The position numbers were made by a program, and so were the translations under genes. The notes below the pieces were generated by a model. That model was not told the DNA's origin and ran no database searches. It saw only the letters and a list, made by a program, of their open reading frames with translations. Positions 15,624-23,797 of a stretch of 50,811 nt of DNA are shown in pieces. How positions within the stretch are numbered: position 1 is the stretch's first letter; the number at the start of each line of letters is the position of its first letter. Source of the DNA: Lysinibacillus_B sp036662795 (GTDB lineage Bacteria > Bacillota > Bacilli > Bacillales_A > Planococcaceae); contig NZ_JBAFWZ010000025.1 of assembly GCF_036662795.1 (NCBI RefSeq), positions 1-50,811 of the forward strand, given 5' to 3'.

Positions 15624-15661
15624 GAAAAAACATTTAGACAGCGTTTCAACATGTCTAAATG
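15624..15661 (-). terminator. Terminator of spoIIID
   Basis: CATTTAGACA (15631-15640) pairs perfectly with TGTCTAAATG (15652-15661), followed on the minus strand by a T run at 15630-15625. It begins right after the spoIIID stop, so mbl needs its own promoter. Confidence 0.88.
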
Positions 15662-15666
15662 CCTTT

Positions 15667-15933
15667 CTAGTCACTCTTTTGAATTTGCTTTTGTTGCCAT
15701 TTTTTGCGAGTCGCTTCGCCTCCTCGCAAGTGCCGTATCGATTTATGGTACGCTAACACTTCCTTTACTTCCTGTGCAAGTACTTCATTCACCTGCCCTA
15801 AGCGTTCCGTTAAATCCTTATGCACGGTACTTTTTGAGTAGCCAGTAACTTTAGCGATTGCGCGAACAGTTTCCCCTGTTTCTAGCAGTAGTTCTCCTAG
15901 TCGAACGCAGCGATGCCGAATATGTTCGTGCAC
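15667..15933 (-). CDS. spoIIID: Sporulation transcription factor SpoIIID
   Basis: 88 aa from GTG at 15933 with GGAAGAG upstream. A small DNA-binding protein that activates and represses mother-cell genes after sigma-E. The helix-turn-helix is GETVRAIAKVTGYSKSTVHKDLTERL (about 20-45), followed by the basic C-terminal helix ending TRKKWQQKQ that SpoIIID uses to touch the minor groove. Position upstream of mbl agrees with B. subtilis. Its own terminator follows at once. Confidence 0.95.
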   Translation of the reverse strand: MHEHIRHRCVRLGELLLETGETVRAIAKVTGYSKSTVHKDLTERLGQVNEVLAQEVKEVLAYHKSIRHLRGGEATRKKWQQKQIQKSD

Positions 15934-16050
15934 TCTCTCTTCCTTTCGAATCGGATATTAGAAGGTGCAGTAGTTATTGTGAAAAATTGGTGTGCCTTTT
16001 TGTTTATTCAGCTTATGCGCTCTTGTCGATAGGTAGAACTACTTTCAGAC

Positions 16051-16089
16051 AGAAAGACACATCTCGCAAAAAATAAGGCGAGATGTGTC
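16051..16089 (-). terminator. Terminator of spoIIQ
   Basis: GACACATCTCGC (16056-16067) pairs perfectly with GCGAGATGTGTC (16078-16089). On the minus strand the tail is TTTCTG, weak; on the plus strand it is CTTTT. It lies between spoIIQ and spoIIID. Confidence 0.7.
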
Positions 16090-16116
16090 CTTTTAACGCA
16101 GTATGAAGCTATTCTT

Positions 16117-16764
16117 TTAGAATCCTAGCATGCTTCGAGGGTTAACGTACTCGCCCTCTTTCATCACTTCAAAATGCAGGTGAATCCCCGCTGTTGGGTT
16201 CCACTCATTTTCAGACGATGTTGCAAGTGGCTCGCCCTGCGTTATTTTATCGCCTTCTTTTACTAGAATGTCTTTGAGTGAGCTATAACGTGTAGTCATC
16301 CCGTTAGCATGCTCAATCGTAATTGCATTTCCTGTGAATGCATCCAGCTTGACCTCTTTTACTTCACCACTCATGGCTGCTAAAACTTCAAATGGCTCGC
16401 TATTAATAGAAATTGATAGTCCATTAGATGTCTGATATGTTTGCTTAAATACGAGCAAAGCCTTTTCACGAGCTTCAGCATCTGCAGTCATATCATAGAA
16501 GTCTTGTAAAATCTTCACGTTGTTTAAAGATTTTTCATCAAACGGAAATTTCATCGTCTCTTTTGCTGAATTCGTTTGTATTACTGGATTTGGATCAGAT
16601 ACAGGCTGTGTTAAATCTGAAGGCTTTTCTGGTTCTGCAAACGCATTGTAAAGCAAAATAAATGCAATAATAATTAGCGCCACACCTGCATAAACTGCCG
16701 GCCAAAACCACGGCTTTTCAAAAAAGTTTTTTGGAGTAGGATTAATTTGTTTGTCCTCTCGCAT
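16117..16764 (-). CDS. spoIIQ: Stage II sporulation protein SpoIIQ (LytM-like)
   Basis: 215 aa from ATG at 16764, which has AGAGGTG six bases upstream; GTG at 16773 is less likely. A forespore membrane protein that pairs with SpoIIIAH across the septum. One membrane helix (about residues 15-42) is followed by a linker and an M23/LytM domain (about 120-215) with GIHLHFEV at the end. The first zinc motif HxGxD is absent: the matching region reads SINSEPFEV, and YAHL is YSSL, so this domain should be inactive, as in B. subtilis SpoIIQ. It would be expected under sigma-F; I saw no convincing promoter. Confidence 0.88.
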   Translation of the reverse strand: MREDKQINPTPKNFFEKPWFWPAVYAGVALIIIAFILLYNAFAEPEKPSDLTQPVSDPNPVIQTNSAKETMKFPFDEKSLNNVKILQDFYDMTADAEAREKALLVFKQTYQTSNGLSISINSEPFEVLAAMSGEVKEVKLDAFTGNAITIEHANGMTTRYSSLKDILVKEGDKITQGEPLATSSENEWNPTAGIHLHFEVMKEGEYVNPRSMLGF

Positions 16765-16829
16765 ATTCATCACCTCTAGCCCCAGTGTTAACAGCTAAAG
16801 GAAATTTTAAACAACAAATATTTGAAATT

Positions 16830-17726
16830 TTATTTCGGCGGACAACTAACCTTTGAAATATCCGTTCCTGAGTAGTAATGGGACAGTATATCGTACACTT
16901 CTTCCCCCTTTTTCGCCAATTCATTTGCCCCGTGCTGACTCATTCCTACACCATGTCCGTAGCCCTTCGTATGGAACTGAATTTTGCCTTCCTTCAATTC
17001 AATTGTAAAATCAGTAGAGCGTAAGCCAAGTGCCTCTCTGAAATCTCTCCCTGTCCATTCCTTCTCTGCAATCGTGATCGTCTCCACGCGCTTCGTATTG
17101 TTATGCGTCATTTTTACAGCTTGTATTTGTGGCAAGGTGAAGTTTGTCCCTAGCTTTGTGTTCAACTGCTTTAAGGTAAATTCATCAACAGAAGCCTGCT
17201 GTTCTGGAGAGGTGGTCGATTGTAAATACGGAACATCGTTGCCACTAAAGTTTTGGGCTGATTCTGTCCTACCATTTGAAGAGGCATGAAACATCGCCGT
17301 AATGGGCTCTTTGTTATACGTTAGTATTTCATTTGCCGTTGCTTGCACAGCCTGCGTAATTTTTTCTTCATTTTCTGCAAAGGTAGCGAGCCATTTTTGC
17401 TGGCGCTTTTCCTTTGATTGAAACACTTGATGCGTCGTTGTTTGAAGAATCGGCTTTTCTCCATAATTCGTTTGATAAATAGCATAAGTACGCGCGGCTA
17501 TCGCTTGTGCCTTCAGCGCCTCTGGATGAAAGTTAGCAGGCATCTCTCCAGAAACGACACCGATAATATATTCTTCTAAAGGTATTTGCGTGTTCGTTGG
17601 TGAGAGTGTTATGAAAATCTCACAGCGTTCTTCAGCTGGTTTAGTAGTAGTAGCTCGCTTATAAGAAAACAAAGGTAATACAAACATAAGGCAGAACAAT
17701 AATAAAAGTATAATATTTCTTTTCAT
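16830..17726 (-). CDS. spoIID: Stage II sporulation protein SpoIID (lytic transglycosylase)
   Basis: 298 aa. A mother-cell membrane enzyme that cuts septal glycan during engulfment. An N-terminal signal anchor (about 3-21) is followed by the SpoIID domain: VVSGEMPANFHPEALKAQAI with catalytic Glu61, ARTYA, SSNGRTE, and GYGHGVGMSQHGA near the end. No Shine-Dalgarno site precedes ATG at 17726; a sigma-E -10 box ends only five bases before it, which suggests a leaderless message. Downstream of murAA as in B. subtilis, but here the largest 21-bp array separates them. Confidence 0.93.
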   Translation of the reverse strand: MKRNIILLLLFCLMFVLPLFSYKRATTTKPAEERCEIFITLSPTNTQIPLEEYIIGVVSGEMPANFHPEALKAQAIAARTYAIYQTNYGEKPILQTTTHQVFQSKEKRQQKWLATFAENEEKITQAVQATANEILTYNKEPITAMFHASSNGRTESAQNFSGNDVPYLQSTTSPEQQASVDEFTLKQLNTKLGTNFTLPQIQAVKMTHNNTKRVETITIAEKEWTGRDFREALGLRSTDFTIELKEGKIQFHTKGYGHGVGMSQHGANELAKKGEEVYDILSHYYSGTDISKVSCPPK

Positions 17727-17731
17727 ACGCC

Positions 17732-17756
17732 ATTGTATGTTGGAAGTTCATAATAT
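17732..17756 (-). promoter_or_regulatory. Probable sigma-E promoter of spoIID
   Basis: CATACAAT (minus strand, 17739-17732) is an exact sigma-E -10. ATATT at 17756-17752, twelve bases upstream, is a partial -35. The predicted first transcript base falls at or next to the A of the spoIID ATG. Confidence 0.55.
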
Positions 17757-17875
17757 ATTTCTAATAGGATGAAAATTAGTTTCTTCTACAGTGAATATAG
17801 GGTTAGGATGGCGGAAAGATTGTTGTGGACAGAGATTTGATTGGATTTTTGGTGGGATGATTTTGGAAGGAGTAG

Positions 17876-18618
17876 TCATCCGGACAAAAGCGTGTGGTAT
17901 GCGCACGAAAGGAGCTGCTATCCGAACAAATGAGGAGGCTATGCGAACTAAAGGAGCAGGTATCCGAACAAAAGGGAGTGCTATGCGCACATAAGCAGCG
18001 GCTATCCGCACATAAGCAGCGGGTATACGAACAAAAGAAGGCTATACGCACTAAAGGAGCAGGTATACGAACAAAAGGGAGTGCTATACGCACGAAAGGA
18101 GTAGCTATCCGAACATAAGAGCAGACTATCCGCACATAAGCCGACCCTATCCGAACATAAGCAGCGGCTATACGAACAAAAGAAGACTATCCGCACATAA
18201 GGAGCTGCTATACGAACAAAAGATGGAGTCATACGAACAAATGAGGAGGCTATACGCACTAAAGGAGCAGGTATCCGAACATAAGGGAGTGCTATCCGCA
18301 CATAAGGAGCAACTATACGAACATAAGAGCTGGCTATACGCACAAAAGCAGCCGCTATCCGAACATAAGGGAGTGCTATCCGCACAAAAGCCGACCCTAT
18401 ACGCACTAAAGAAGACTATCCGCACATAAGCAGCGGCTATCCGCACATAAGGAGCTGCTATACGAACAAAAGAAGGCCTTATCCGCACATAAGCCGACCC
18501 TATCCGAACATAAGCAGAGGCTATACGCACTAAAGGAGCTGCTATACGATCAAAAGAAAGCTATCCGAACAAAAGAAGACCTTATCCGCACAAAAGCCGA
18601 CCCTATCCGTGATTTCGG
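17876..18618 (-). repeat. Array 3, family A 21-bp tandem repeats (36 units)
   Basis: Read on the minus strand the core is CTT(T/A)(T/A)GT(G/T)CG(G/T)AT. Plus-strand ATCCG/ATACG/ATGCG marks lie at 17878, then every 21 bp to 18025, 18044 to 18170, 18189 to 18399, 18418 to 18544, 18563, 18584 and 18605. Four steps are 19 bp and 31 are 21 bp. This is the longest array. Variable segments (GCTGCTTATG-type) are again specific to this locus. It lies downstream of the murAA terminator and upstream of spoIID, oriented with both. Confidence 0.95.
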
Positions 18619-18623
18619 GGTCC

Positions 18624-18729
18624 GATTGGGTGGAACTGAGGACTAATTGGGCGGTTTTTACGTTAGATTGGGCAATTCTTAGACCCAATCGAGCAGTTTT
18701 TGGTATTAATTGGATTATTCCTTCGATTC
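18624..18729 (+). repeat. Family B 21-bp repeats (5 units) next to array 3
   Basis: ATTGGG, ATTGGG, ATTGGG, ATCGAG and ATTGGA start at 18625, 18646, 18667, 18688 and 18709: exactly 21 bp apart. The units are otherwise quite diverged. First unit continues TGGAACTGAGGACTA, similar to 4051-4068. The sequence is unrelated to family A; the first unit begins 20 bases after the last family A mark. Confidence 0.75.
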
Positions 18730-18811
18730 TGTCCCTACCTTTGTTGATTCTAAGCCCAATTTCGTTGATTCCATGAGGAGTATTAGTTTTTAGCTCAACC
18801 TCTCCTACATG

Positions 18812-18845
18812 AAAAACCGTAAGCGCACAAAAAAGGCACTTACGG
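18812..18845 (-). terminator. Terminator of murAA, before array 3
   Basis: CCGTAAGCGC (18817-18826) pairs with GCACTTACGG (18836-18845), with one G-T, followed on the minus strand by TTTTT (18816-18812). It is about 50 bases past the murAA stop. Confidence 0.85.
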
Positions 18846-18896
18846 TGAAAAATCAAAAATTATTGGCATAAGAATGCGATGGACGGCATATTGTAT

Positions 18897-20201
18897 TTAT
18901 GCCGTAGCCTGTTTTTTAGAAGAAGCTTTTTGATCTTGCTCGGATACGCGTTCAATGTTTGCGCCGAGTGCAGCCAGCTTTTCGTGGAATTTAACATAGC
19001 CTCGGTCCAAATGATGAAGCTTTGTGACGCGTGTAACACCTTCTGATACTAAGCCTGCTAAAACTAATGATGCAGCAGCACGTAAATCAGTCGCTGCAAC
19101 TTCTGCACCTTGAAGTGATGTGCTTCCTTCAATAAATACCGAACGTCCTTCAATTTTCGCAACGGCATTCATTCTTCGGAATTCTTCCACATGCATAAAG
19201 CGATTTTCAAAAACAGTTTCAGTAATAATGCTCGTTCCTTCAGCGGTTAACATGAGCGCCATCAACTGCGATTGCATATCTGTTGGGAAACCTGGATGTG
19301 GCATTGTTTTAATATCAACAGCCTTTAATTTCCCAGTAGCACGCACACGTAGTCCCTCGAACTCTTCAATAATCTCTACACCCATTTCACGCATTTTGGC
19401 GATTAGTGCTGTCATATGTTCAGGTACAGCGTTTTCAATGACAATATCCCCACGTGTAATGGCAGCAGCTACCATAAATGTACCTGCTTCAATACGGTCT
19501 GGAATGATATAATGTGTGCAGCCTGTTAGCTCCTTGACACCCTCGATACGAATTGTCGCCGTACCCGCGCCAATTACACGACCACCCATACCATTAATAA
19601 AGTTTGCTAAATCAACAATTTCAGGTTCTTTTGCAGCATTTTCGATAATTGTCGTCCCCTCTGCTAGGGCGGCTGCCGTCATAATATTTTCTGTCGCTCC
19701 TACACTAGGAAAATCTAAATAGATTTGGGCACCACGTAAGCGATCTGCTACTTTTGCCTCCACATAACCATGACCAAATGAAATTTCCGCACCCATTGCC
19801 TCAAAGCCTTTCAGGTGCAGCTCAATTGGACGTGAACCAATCGCACATCCTCCTGGTAATGCAACACGAGCAAATCCGTTTCTAGCCAACAGTGAACCCA
19901 TTACTAAAATAGACGCTCTCATTTTACTAACATATTCAAATTGTGCTTCGCTAGAAAGAGTAGCCTTAGCATCAATGATCATTTCGTTTTGGTCTTCCTT
20001 ATAATCAACCGTAGCATTTAAGCTTTTTAATACTTCAGCAATTGTATATACATCCGCTAAATTTGGCACATCTTTAATCACATTTTCCTTATTTGAAGCT
20101 AATAAAGCGGCTGCTAAAATCGGTAATACAGCATTTTTTGCGCCCTCTACTTTAACATTACCTTTGAGCGTTTGACCGCCAGTTACAATAATTTTATCCA
20201 C
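18897..20201 (-). CDS. murAA: UDP-GlcNAc 1-carboxyvinyltransferase MurAA
   Basis: 434 aa from GTG at 20201, with GGAGGG seven bases upstream. First committed step of peptidoglycan synthesis: transfers enolpyruvate from PEP to UDP-GlcNAc. GAKNAVLPIL carries Lys22, and ALPGGCAIGSRP carries Cys119, the PEP and fosfomycin-target residue. C-terminal Lys/Gln/Ala tail. Position downstream of the atp operon and ywzB and before spoIID matches murAA; the second paralogue is at 46.4 kb. The ywmB gene that lies before murAA in B. subtilis is not seen here. Confidence 0.97.
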   Translation of the reverse strand: MDKIIVTGGQTLKGNVKVEGAKNAVLPILAAALLASNKENVIKDVPNLADVYTIAEVLKSLNATVDYKEDQNEMIIDAKATLSSEAQFEYVSKMRASILVMGSLLARNGFARVALPGGCAIGSRPIELHLKGFEAMGAEISFGHGYVEAKVADRLRGAQIYLDFPSVGATENIMTAAALAEGTTIIENAAKEPEIVDLANFINGMGGRVIGAGTATIRIEGVKELTGCTHYIIPDRIEAGTFMVAAAITRGDIVIENAVPEHMTALIAKMREMGVEIIEEFEGLRVRATGKLKAVDIKTMPHPGFPTDMQSQLMALMLTAEGTSIITETVFENRFMHVEEFRRMNAVAKIEGRSVFIEGSTSLQGAEVAATDLRAAASLVLAGLVSEGVTRVTKLHHLDRGYVKFHEKLAALGANIERVSEQDQKASSKKQATA

Positions 20202-20568
20202 AATTCGTCCCTCCGAATACAATTGTTACGAAACTGTAAACCCACAATATATTTAAAAGATTAATAGTTCAATTTATACAACAAAATCAATGTTACCTTG
20301 TTACTCATTTGGATACAAGCTCCCAAATCACTATTTTACGTTAATTTGTGTAAATAAGCTATATATTTTATATTACGCATTCTTTACAAATATGGTGAAT
20401 TTACAACAAACAACAAAAAGTTATTATACCGATATTAAATATCACAAATTAATCTATATAATTATGAATATTTAATATTACCCGGGAAATTATAAACGCT
20501 GTAGCGATAAACAACAAACTTATTTCCCCCTACAATGCATATAATAGAATGAATACTTATTCATTATA
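20202..20568. other. AT-rich intergenic region upstream of murAA
   Basis: About 370 bases, very A+T-rich, no convincing gene. It must hold the murAA promoter on the minus strand, but no clear -35/-10 pair stands out. At 20548-20565 AATGAATA-CT-TATTCATT is a perfect dyad just after the DUF1146 stop, without a T run. Confidence 0.6.
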
Positions 20569-20808
20569 CTAGAATAAATACTGCAGCTGCTGTGACCATT
20601 GTGAAAAGCTAATAAGGAAGTTGGATACGGTTGAACCGATTGCGATACTTAAAAGAATATAGATTAATTGTATTTGAAATGTTCGACCCTTTTTAAATAG
20701 TTGCTCTAAACGAAATGCTTGTAGGGCATAAAAACTGACTGCTATAAAAAAAAGATGTGATGCAATGCCAAAGACCGCCTGTTGACCAAATTGTGCATAT
20801 ATATCCAT
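20569..20808 (-). CDS. DUF1146 membrane protein (YwzB-like)
   Basis: 79 aa with AAGGAG before ATG at 20808. Two membrane helices (about 10-32 and 48-68) flank a basic loop FRLEQLFKKGR; the C-terminal FSQWSQQLQYLF matches YwzB of B. subtilis as I recall it. It follows the ATP synthase operon after its terminator, the same place as ywzB. Function unknown. Confidence 0.85.
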   Translation of the reverse strand: MDIYAQFGQQAVFGIASHLFFIAVSFYALQAFRLEQLFKKGRTFQIQLIYILLSIAIGSTVSNFLISFSQWSQQLQYLF

Positions 20809-20834
20809 TATATTGACACTCCTTCAATAATGTT

Positions 20835-20866
20835 AAAAAAAAGCGGACAGAACAATCTGTCCGCTT
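20835..20866 (-). terminator. Terminator of the ATP synthase operon
   Basis: AAGCGGACAG (20841-20850) pairs perfectly with CTGTCCGCTT (20857-20866); minus-strand tail is at least six T. It lies right after the atpC stop. Confidence 0.92.
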
Positions 20867-20872
20867 CCTATT

Positions 20873-21280
20873 TTAGATATTACCCTCATGAACATTGATA
20901 CGATTAATCGCGCGTTTTAACGATAACTCAGCGCGTTTGAAATCAACATTATCTTGTTTCTTTTGAAGTCGTTGCTCAGCGCGATTTAACGCAGCTTTTG
21001 CACGAGCAAGATCGATTGTAGAAGCAACCTCTGCAGAAGAAGCTAAAATCGAAATCTTGTCTGGACGTACTTCAATAAAACCACCGTTAACAGCCGCAAG
21101 CTCAGTTTGACCGCCTTCTGTTTTCAGCTTCACTGCACCAATTGCAAGTGGAGCGACCATAGGGATATGGCCTGGAAGCACACCAATTTCACCTGAAGTT
21201 GTTTTGGCGATAACCATTGTTACTTCAGCATCGTATACTGGGCCGTCGGGAGTGACAATATTGACTGTTACTGTCTTCAT
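20873..21280 (-). CDS. atpC: ATP synthase epsilon subunit
   Basis: 135 aa. Central-stalk subunit of F1 that couples rotation and can inhibit ATPase. N-terminal beta sandwich (VNIVTPDGPVYDAEV, GEIGVLPGHIPMVAPL) and C-terminal helical hairpin (ARAKAALNRAEQRL...). Last gene of the operon; GAGGAGG eight bases before ATG. The strong terminator follows within ten bases. Confidence 0.97.
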   Translation of the reverse strand: MKTVTVNIVTPDGPVYDAEVTMVIAKTTSGEIGVLPGHIPMVAPLAIGAVKLKTEGGQTELAAVNGGFIEVRPDKISILASSAEVASTIDLARAKAALNRAEQRLQKKQDNVDFKRAELSLKRAINRINVHEGNI

Positions 21281-21304
21281 ATTTTTTCCTCCTCGCCGTT
21301 AGAA

Positions 21305-22720
21305 TTAAACCTCTACGCCCATACCTTTAGCTTTTTCTACTACCTCTTCAATGCCACCAACTAAACGGAAAGCATCTTCAGGTAAGTGGTCGTATTTACC
21401 TTCAAGGATTTCCTTGAAAGAACGAACAGTTTCTTTAACTGGTACATAAGAACCTTCTTGACCAGTGAATTGCTCTGCTACGTGGAAGTTTTGAGATAAG
21501 AAGAATTGAATACGACGTGCGCGTTCTACTGTTTGCTTATCTTCGTCAGATAACTCGTCCATACCTAAGATAGCGATGATATCTTGTAACTCACGGTAAC
21601 GTTGAATTGTACGTTGAACGTTAGTAGCTACTGCATAGTGCTCTTCACCAACGATTTCTGGAGAAAGTGCACGAGAAGTTGAAGCTAATGGGTCAACGGC
21701 TGGATAGATACCCATTTCAGATAACTTACGCTCTAAGTTAGTTGTTGCATCTAAGTGAGCGAAAGTTGTAGCTGGAGCTGGGTCAGTATAGTCATCGGCT
21801 GGTACGTAAATCGCTTGAATCGATGTTACAGAACCTTTGTTAGTCGATGTGATACGCTCTTGTAATTTACCCATTTCAGTAGCAAGAGTTGGTTGGTAAC
21901 CTACCGCAGAAGGCATACGACCTAATAGGGCAGAAACCTCAGAACCTGCTTGTGTGAAACGGAAGATGTTGTCGATGAATAATAGTACGTCTTGACCTTG
22001 CTCATCACGGAAGAACTCCGCCATTGTAAGACCAGTTAACGCTACACGCATACGCGCACCAGGTGGCTCGTTCATTTGACCGAATACCATGGCAGTTTGC
22101 TTAATAACGCCAGAGTCAGTCATCTCGTGGAATAAGTCATTACCTTCACGAGTACGCTCACCTACACCTGCGAATACAGAGATACCGCTGTGCTCTTGTG
22201 CGATGTTGTTGATTAATTCTTGGATTAATACTGTTTTACCTACACCGGCACCACCGAATAGACCGATCTTACCACCCTTAATGTAAGGTGCTAATAAGTC
22301 TACTACTTTGATACCTGTTTCAAGGATTTCAACAGTAGTTGATAATTGATCGAAAGCTGGAGCTTCACGGTGAATTGAATCACGACGAGCTTCTGCTGGA
22401 ATTTCTTCACCTAAGTCGATAACCTCACCAAGTACGTTAAATACGCGACCTAATGTTACGTCACCAACAGGTACTGAGATTGCTTTACCTGAGTCAATAA
22501 CTTCTGCTCCACGTTGTAAACCGTCAGTAGATGACATCGCGATTGTACGAACAACATCGTCACCTAAGTGGATTGCAACTTCAAGAGCTAAAAGAGTTGG
22601 CTCTTGGTTTGGACGTTCAATCTTAACAGTTAAGTTGTTATAGATTGCTGGTAATTGGCCGTTTTCGAACTTAACGTCTACTACTGGACCCATTACTTGT
22701 AGAACTTGTCCTTTGTTCAT
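21305..22720 (-). CDS. atpD: ATP synthase beta subunit
   Basis: 471 aa. Catalytic F1 subunit making ATP at the inner face of the membrane. Walker A GGAGVGKTVLIQEL near residue 155, DELSDEDK and the conserved ALLGRMPSAVGYQPTLATEMG and PADDYTDPAPATTFAHLD segments are present. Full length. GGAGGG precedes ATG; 24-base gap to atpC. Codon usage is that of a highly expressed gene. Confidence 0.98.
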   Translation of the reverse strand: MNKGQVLQVMGPVVDVKFENGQLPAIYNNLTVKIERPNQEPTLLALEVAIHLGDDVVRTIAMSSTDGLQRGAEVIDSGKAISVPVGDVTLGRVFNVLGEVIDLGEEIPAEARRDSIHREAPAFDQLSTTVEILETGIKVVDLLAPYIKGGKIGLFGGAGVGKTVLIQELINNIAQEHSGISVFAGVGERTREGNDLFHEMTDSGVIKQTAMVFGQMNEPPGARMRVALTGLTMAEFFRDEQGQDVLLFIDNIFRFTQAGSEVSALLGRMPSAVGYQPTLATEMGKLQERITSTNKGSVTSIQAIYVPADDYTDPAPATTFAHLDATTNLERKLSEMGIYPAVDPLASTSRALSPEIVGEEHYAVATNVQRTIQRYRELQDIIAILGMDELSDEDKQTVERARRIQFFLSQNFHVAEQFTGQEGSYVPVKETVRSFKEILEGKYDHLPEDAFRLVGGIEEVVEKAKGMGVEV

Positions 22721-22772
22721 GATGTGTACCCTCCTATCGTATTCTTATACGAAGTCAGTGCGAGGTGCAGAC

Positions 22773-23630
22773 CTATTCTAAGGCTGCAGCTCCACCAACG
22801 ATTTCTGTAATTTCTTGTGTAATTGCCGCTTGACGAGCACGGTTGTATTGAAGAGATAAGTCTGCAATTAAGTCAGATGCATTATCTGTTGCACTACGCA
22901 TTGCCGTCATACGAGAAGCATGTTCACTTGCTTTTCCGTCTAATAAGGCGCCGAAAATTAAGCTTTCTGCATACTGAGGAAGTAATACTTCCAGAATTGC
23001 TTCACCTGAAGGCTCGAATTCATATGCAGCATTTGTGCTTGAAGGTGCAATATCAGTTAAAGGAAGAACCTTTTTCTCCGTTACTACTTGAGAAATAGCA
23101 CTTTCGAAGTGGTTATAGTACATATAAAGTTCATCATATGCACCATCAATGAACATACCAACAGCATTACGAGCGACTTCTTTAATATCAGCAAATGTAG
23201 GTTGGTCAGGAAGAGCAACAACACTGCCGATGACATTATGATCACGTTTTACAAAGTAATCACGGACAACACGACCGATTGCAAAAATAACGTACTCATC
23301 TTTTGATTTGTGACGTTCGTTAATTACACGTTGTAGCTGACGAAGGATACTTGAGTTATAAGCACCTGCTAAACCACGGTCAGAACCAATTACTAAATAA
23401 GCTGTTTTCTTAACAGGACGAGACATTAACATTGGATGTCCACTGTCTTTTGTACCTGCTGCGATTGCGCCTACTACGTCCTGAATTTTCTCCATGTAAG
23501 GAACATAAGCTTTTGCGTTTTGCTCTGCACGACGTAATTTCGAAGACGAAACCATCTGCATCGCTTTTGTCGTTTTTTGCGTGCTCTTTGTAGAGTTAAT
23601 ACGACCTTTAATTTCGCGTAAGTTTACCAC
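22773..23630 (-). CDS. atpG: ATP synthase gamma subunit
   Basis: 285 aa from GTG at 23630, with AAGGTGGTG upstream. Rotating shaft of F1. N-terminal helix LREIKGRINSTKSTQKTTKAMQMVSSSKLRRA and C-terminal RMTAMRSATDNASDLI...RARQAAITQEITEIVGGAAAL are the gamma signatures. A 165-base structured gap separates it from atpA, unusually long for this operon. Confidence 0.97.
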   Translation of the reverse strand: MVNLREIKGRINSTKSTQKTTKAMQMVSSSKLRRAEQNAKAYVPYMEKIQDVVGAIAAGTKDSGHPMLMSRPVKKTAYLVIGSDRGLAGAYNSSILRQLQRVINERHKSKDEYVIFAIGRVVRDYFVKRDHNVIGSVVALPDQPTFADIKEVARNAVGMFIDGAYDELYMYYNHFESAISQVVTEKKVLPLTDIAPSSTNAAYEFEPSGEAILEVLLPQYAESLIFGALLDGKASEHASRMTAMRSATDNASDLIADLSLQYNRARQAAITQEITEIVGGAAALE

Positions 23631-23668
23631 TGGTATTTCACCACCTTTTGTTATTGTATCAAGAACCG

Positions 23669-23797
23669 TTATCTAGATATTCTCGCAGCATCCTCGAGGT
23701 CGCTTCAAATACTCCCTTCATGTGCAAGCACATTTGTGAGTATTCTCCAGCGCTTGTCGGATGCAATACGCGCTCGAATATCCTTTATCTAGATATT
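23669..23797 (-). repeat. Structured element between atpA and atpG
   Basis: A 13-base direct repeat TTATCTAGATATT lies at 23669-23681 and 23785-23797; the second covers the atpA stop. Between them are nested dyads: GATATTC (23676) with GAATATC (23776), GCATCC (23688) with GGATGC (23759), AATACTC (23708) with GAGTATT (23738), and TGTGC/GCACA at the tip. The transcript should fold into one long hairpin. Confidence 0.75.

Noticed and set aside
15934..16050. Sigma-E promoter of spoIIID
   Set aside because: GCGCATAA resembles a -35, but no -10 box lies at acceptable distance.
17748..18530. ORFs over array 3 (up to 134 codons)
   Set aside because: Same reason: repeat-derived heptad peptides with no start signals.
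18542..18856. Minus-strand ORF of 104 codons across family B and the murAA terminator
   Set aside because: It runs through the terminator hairpin and repeats and has no ribosome site.
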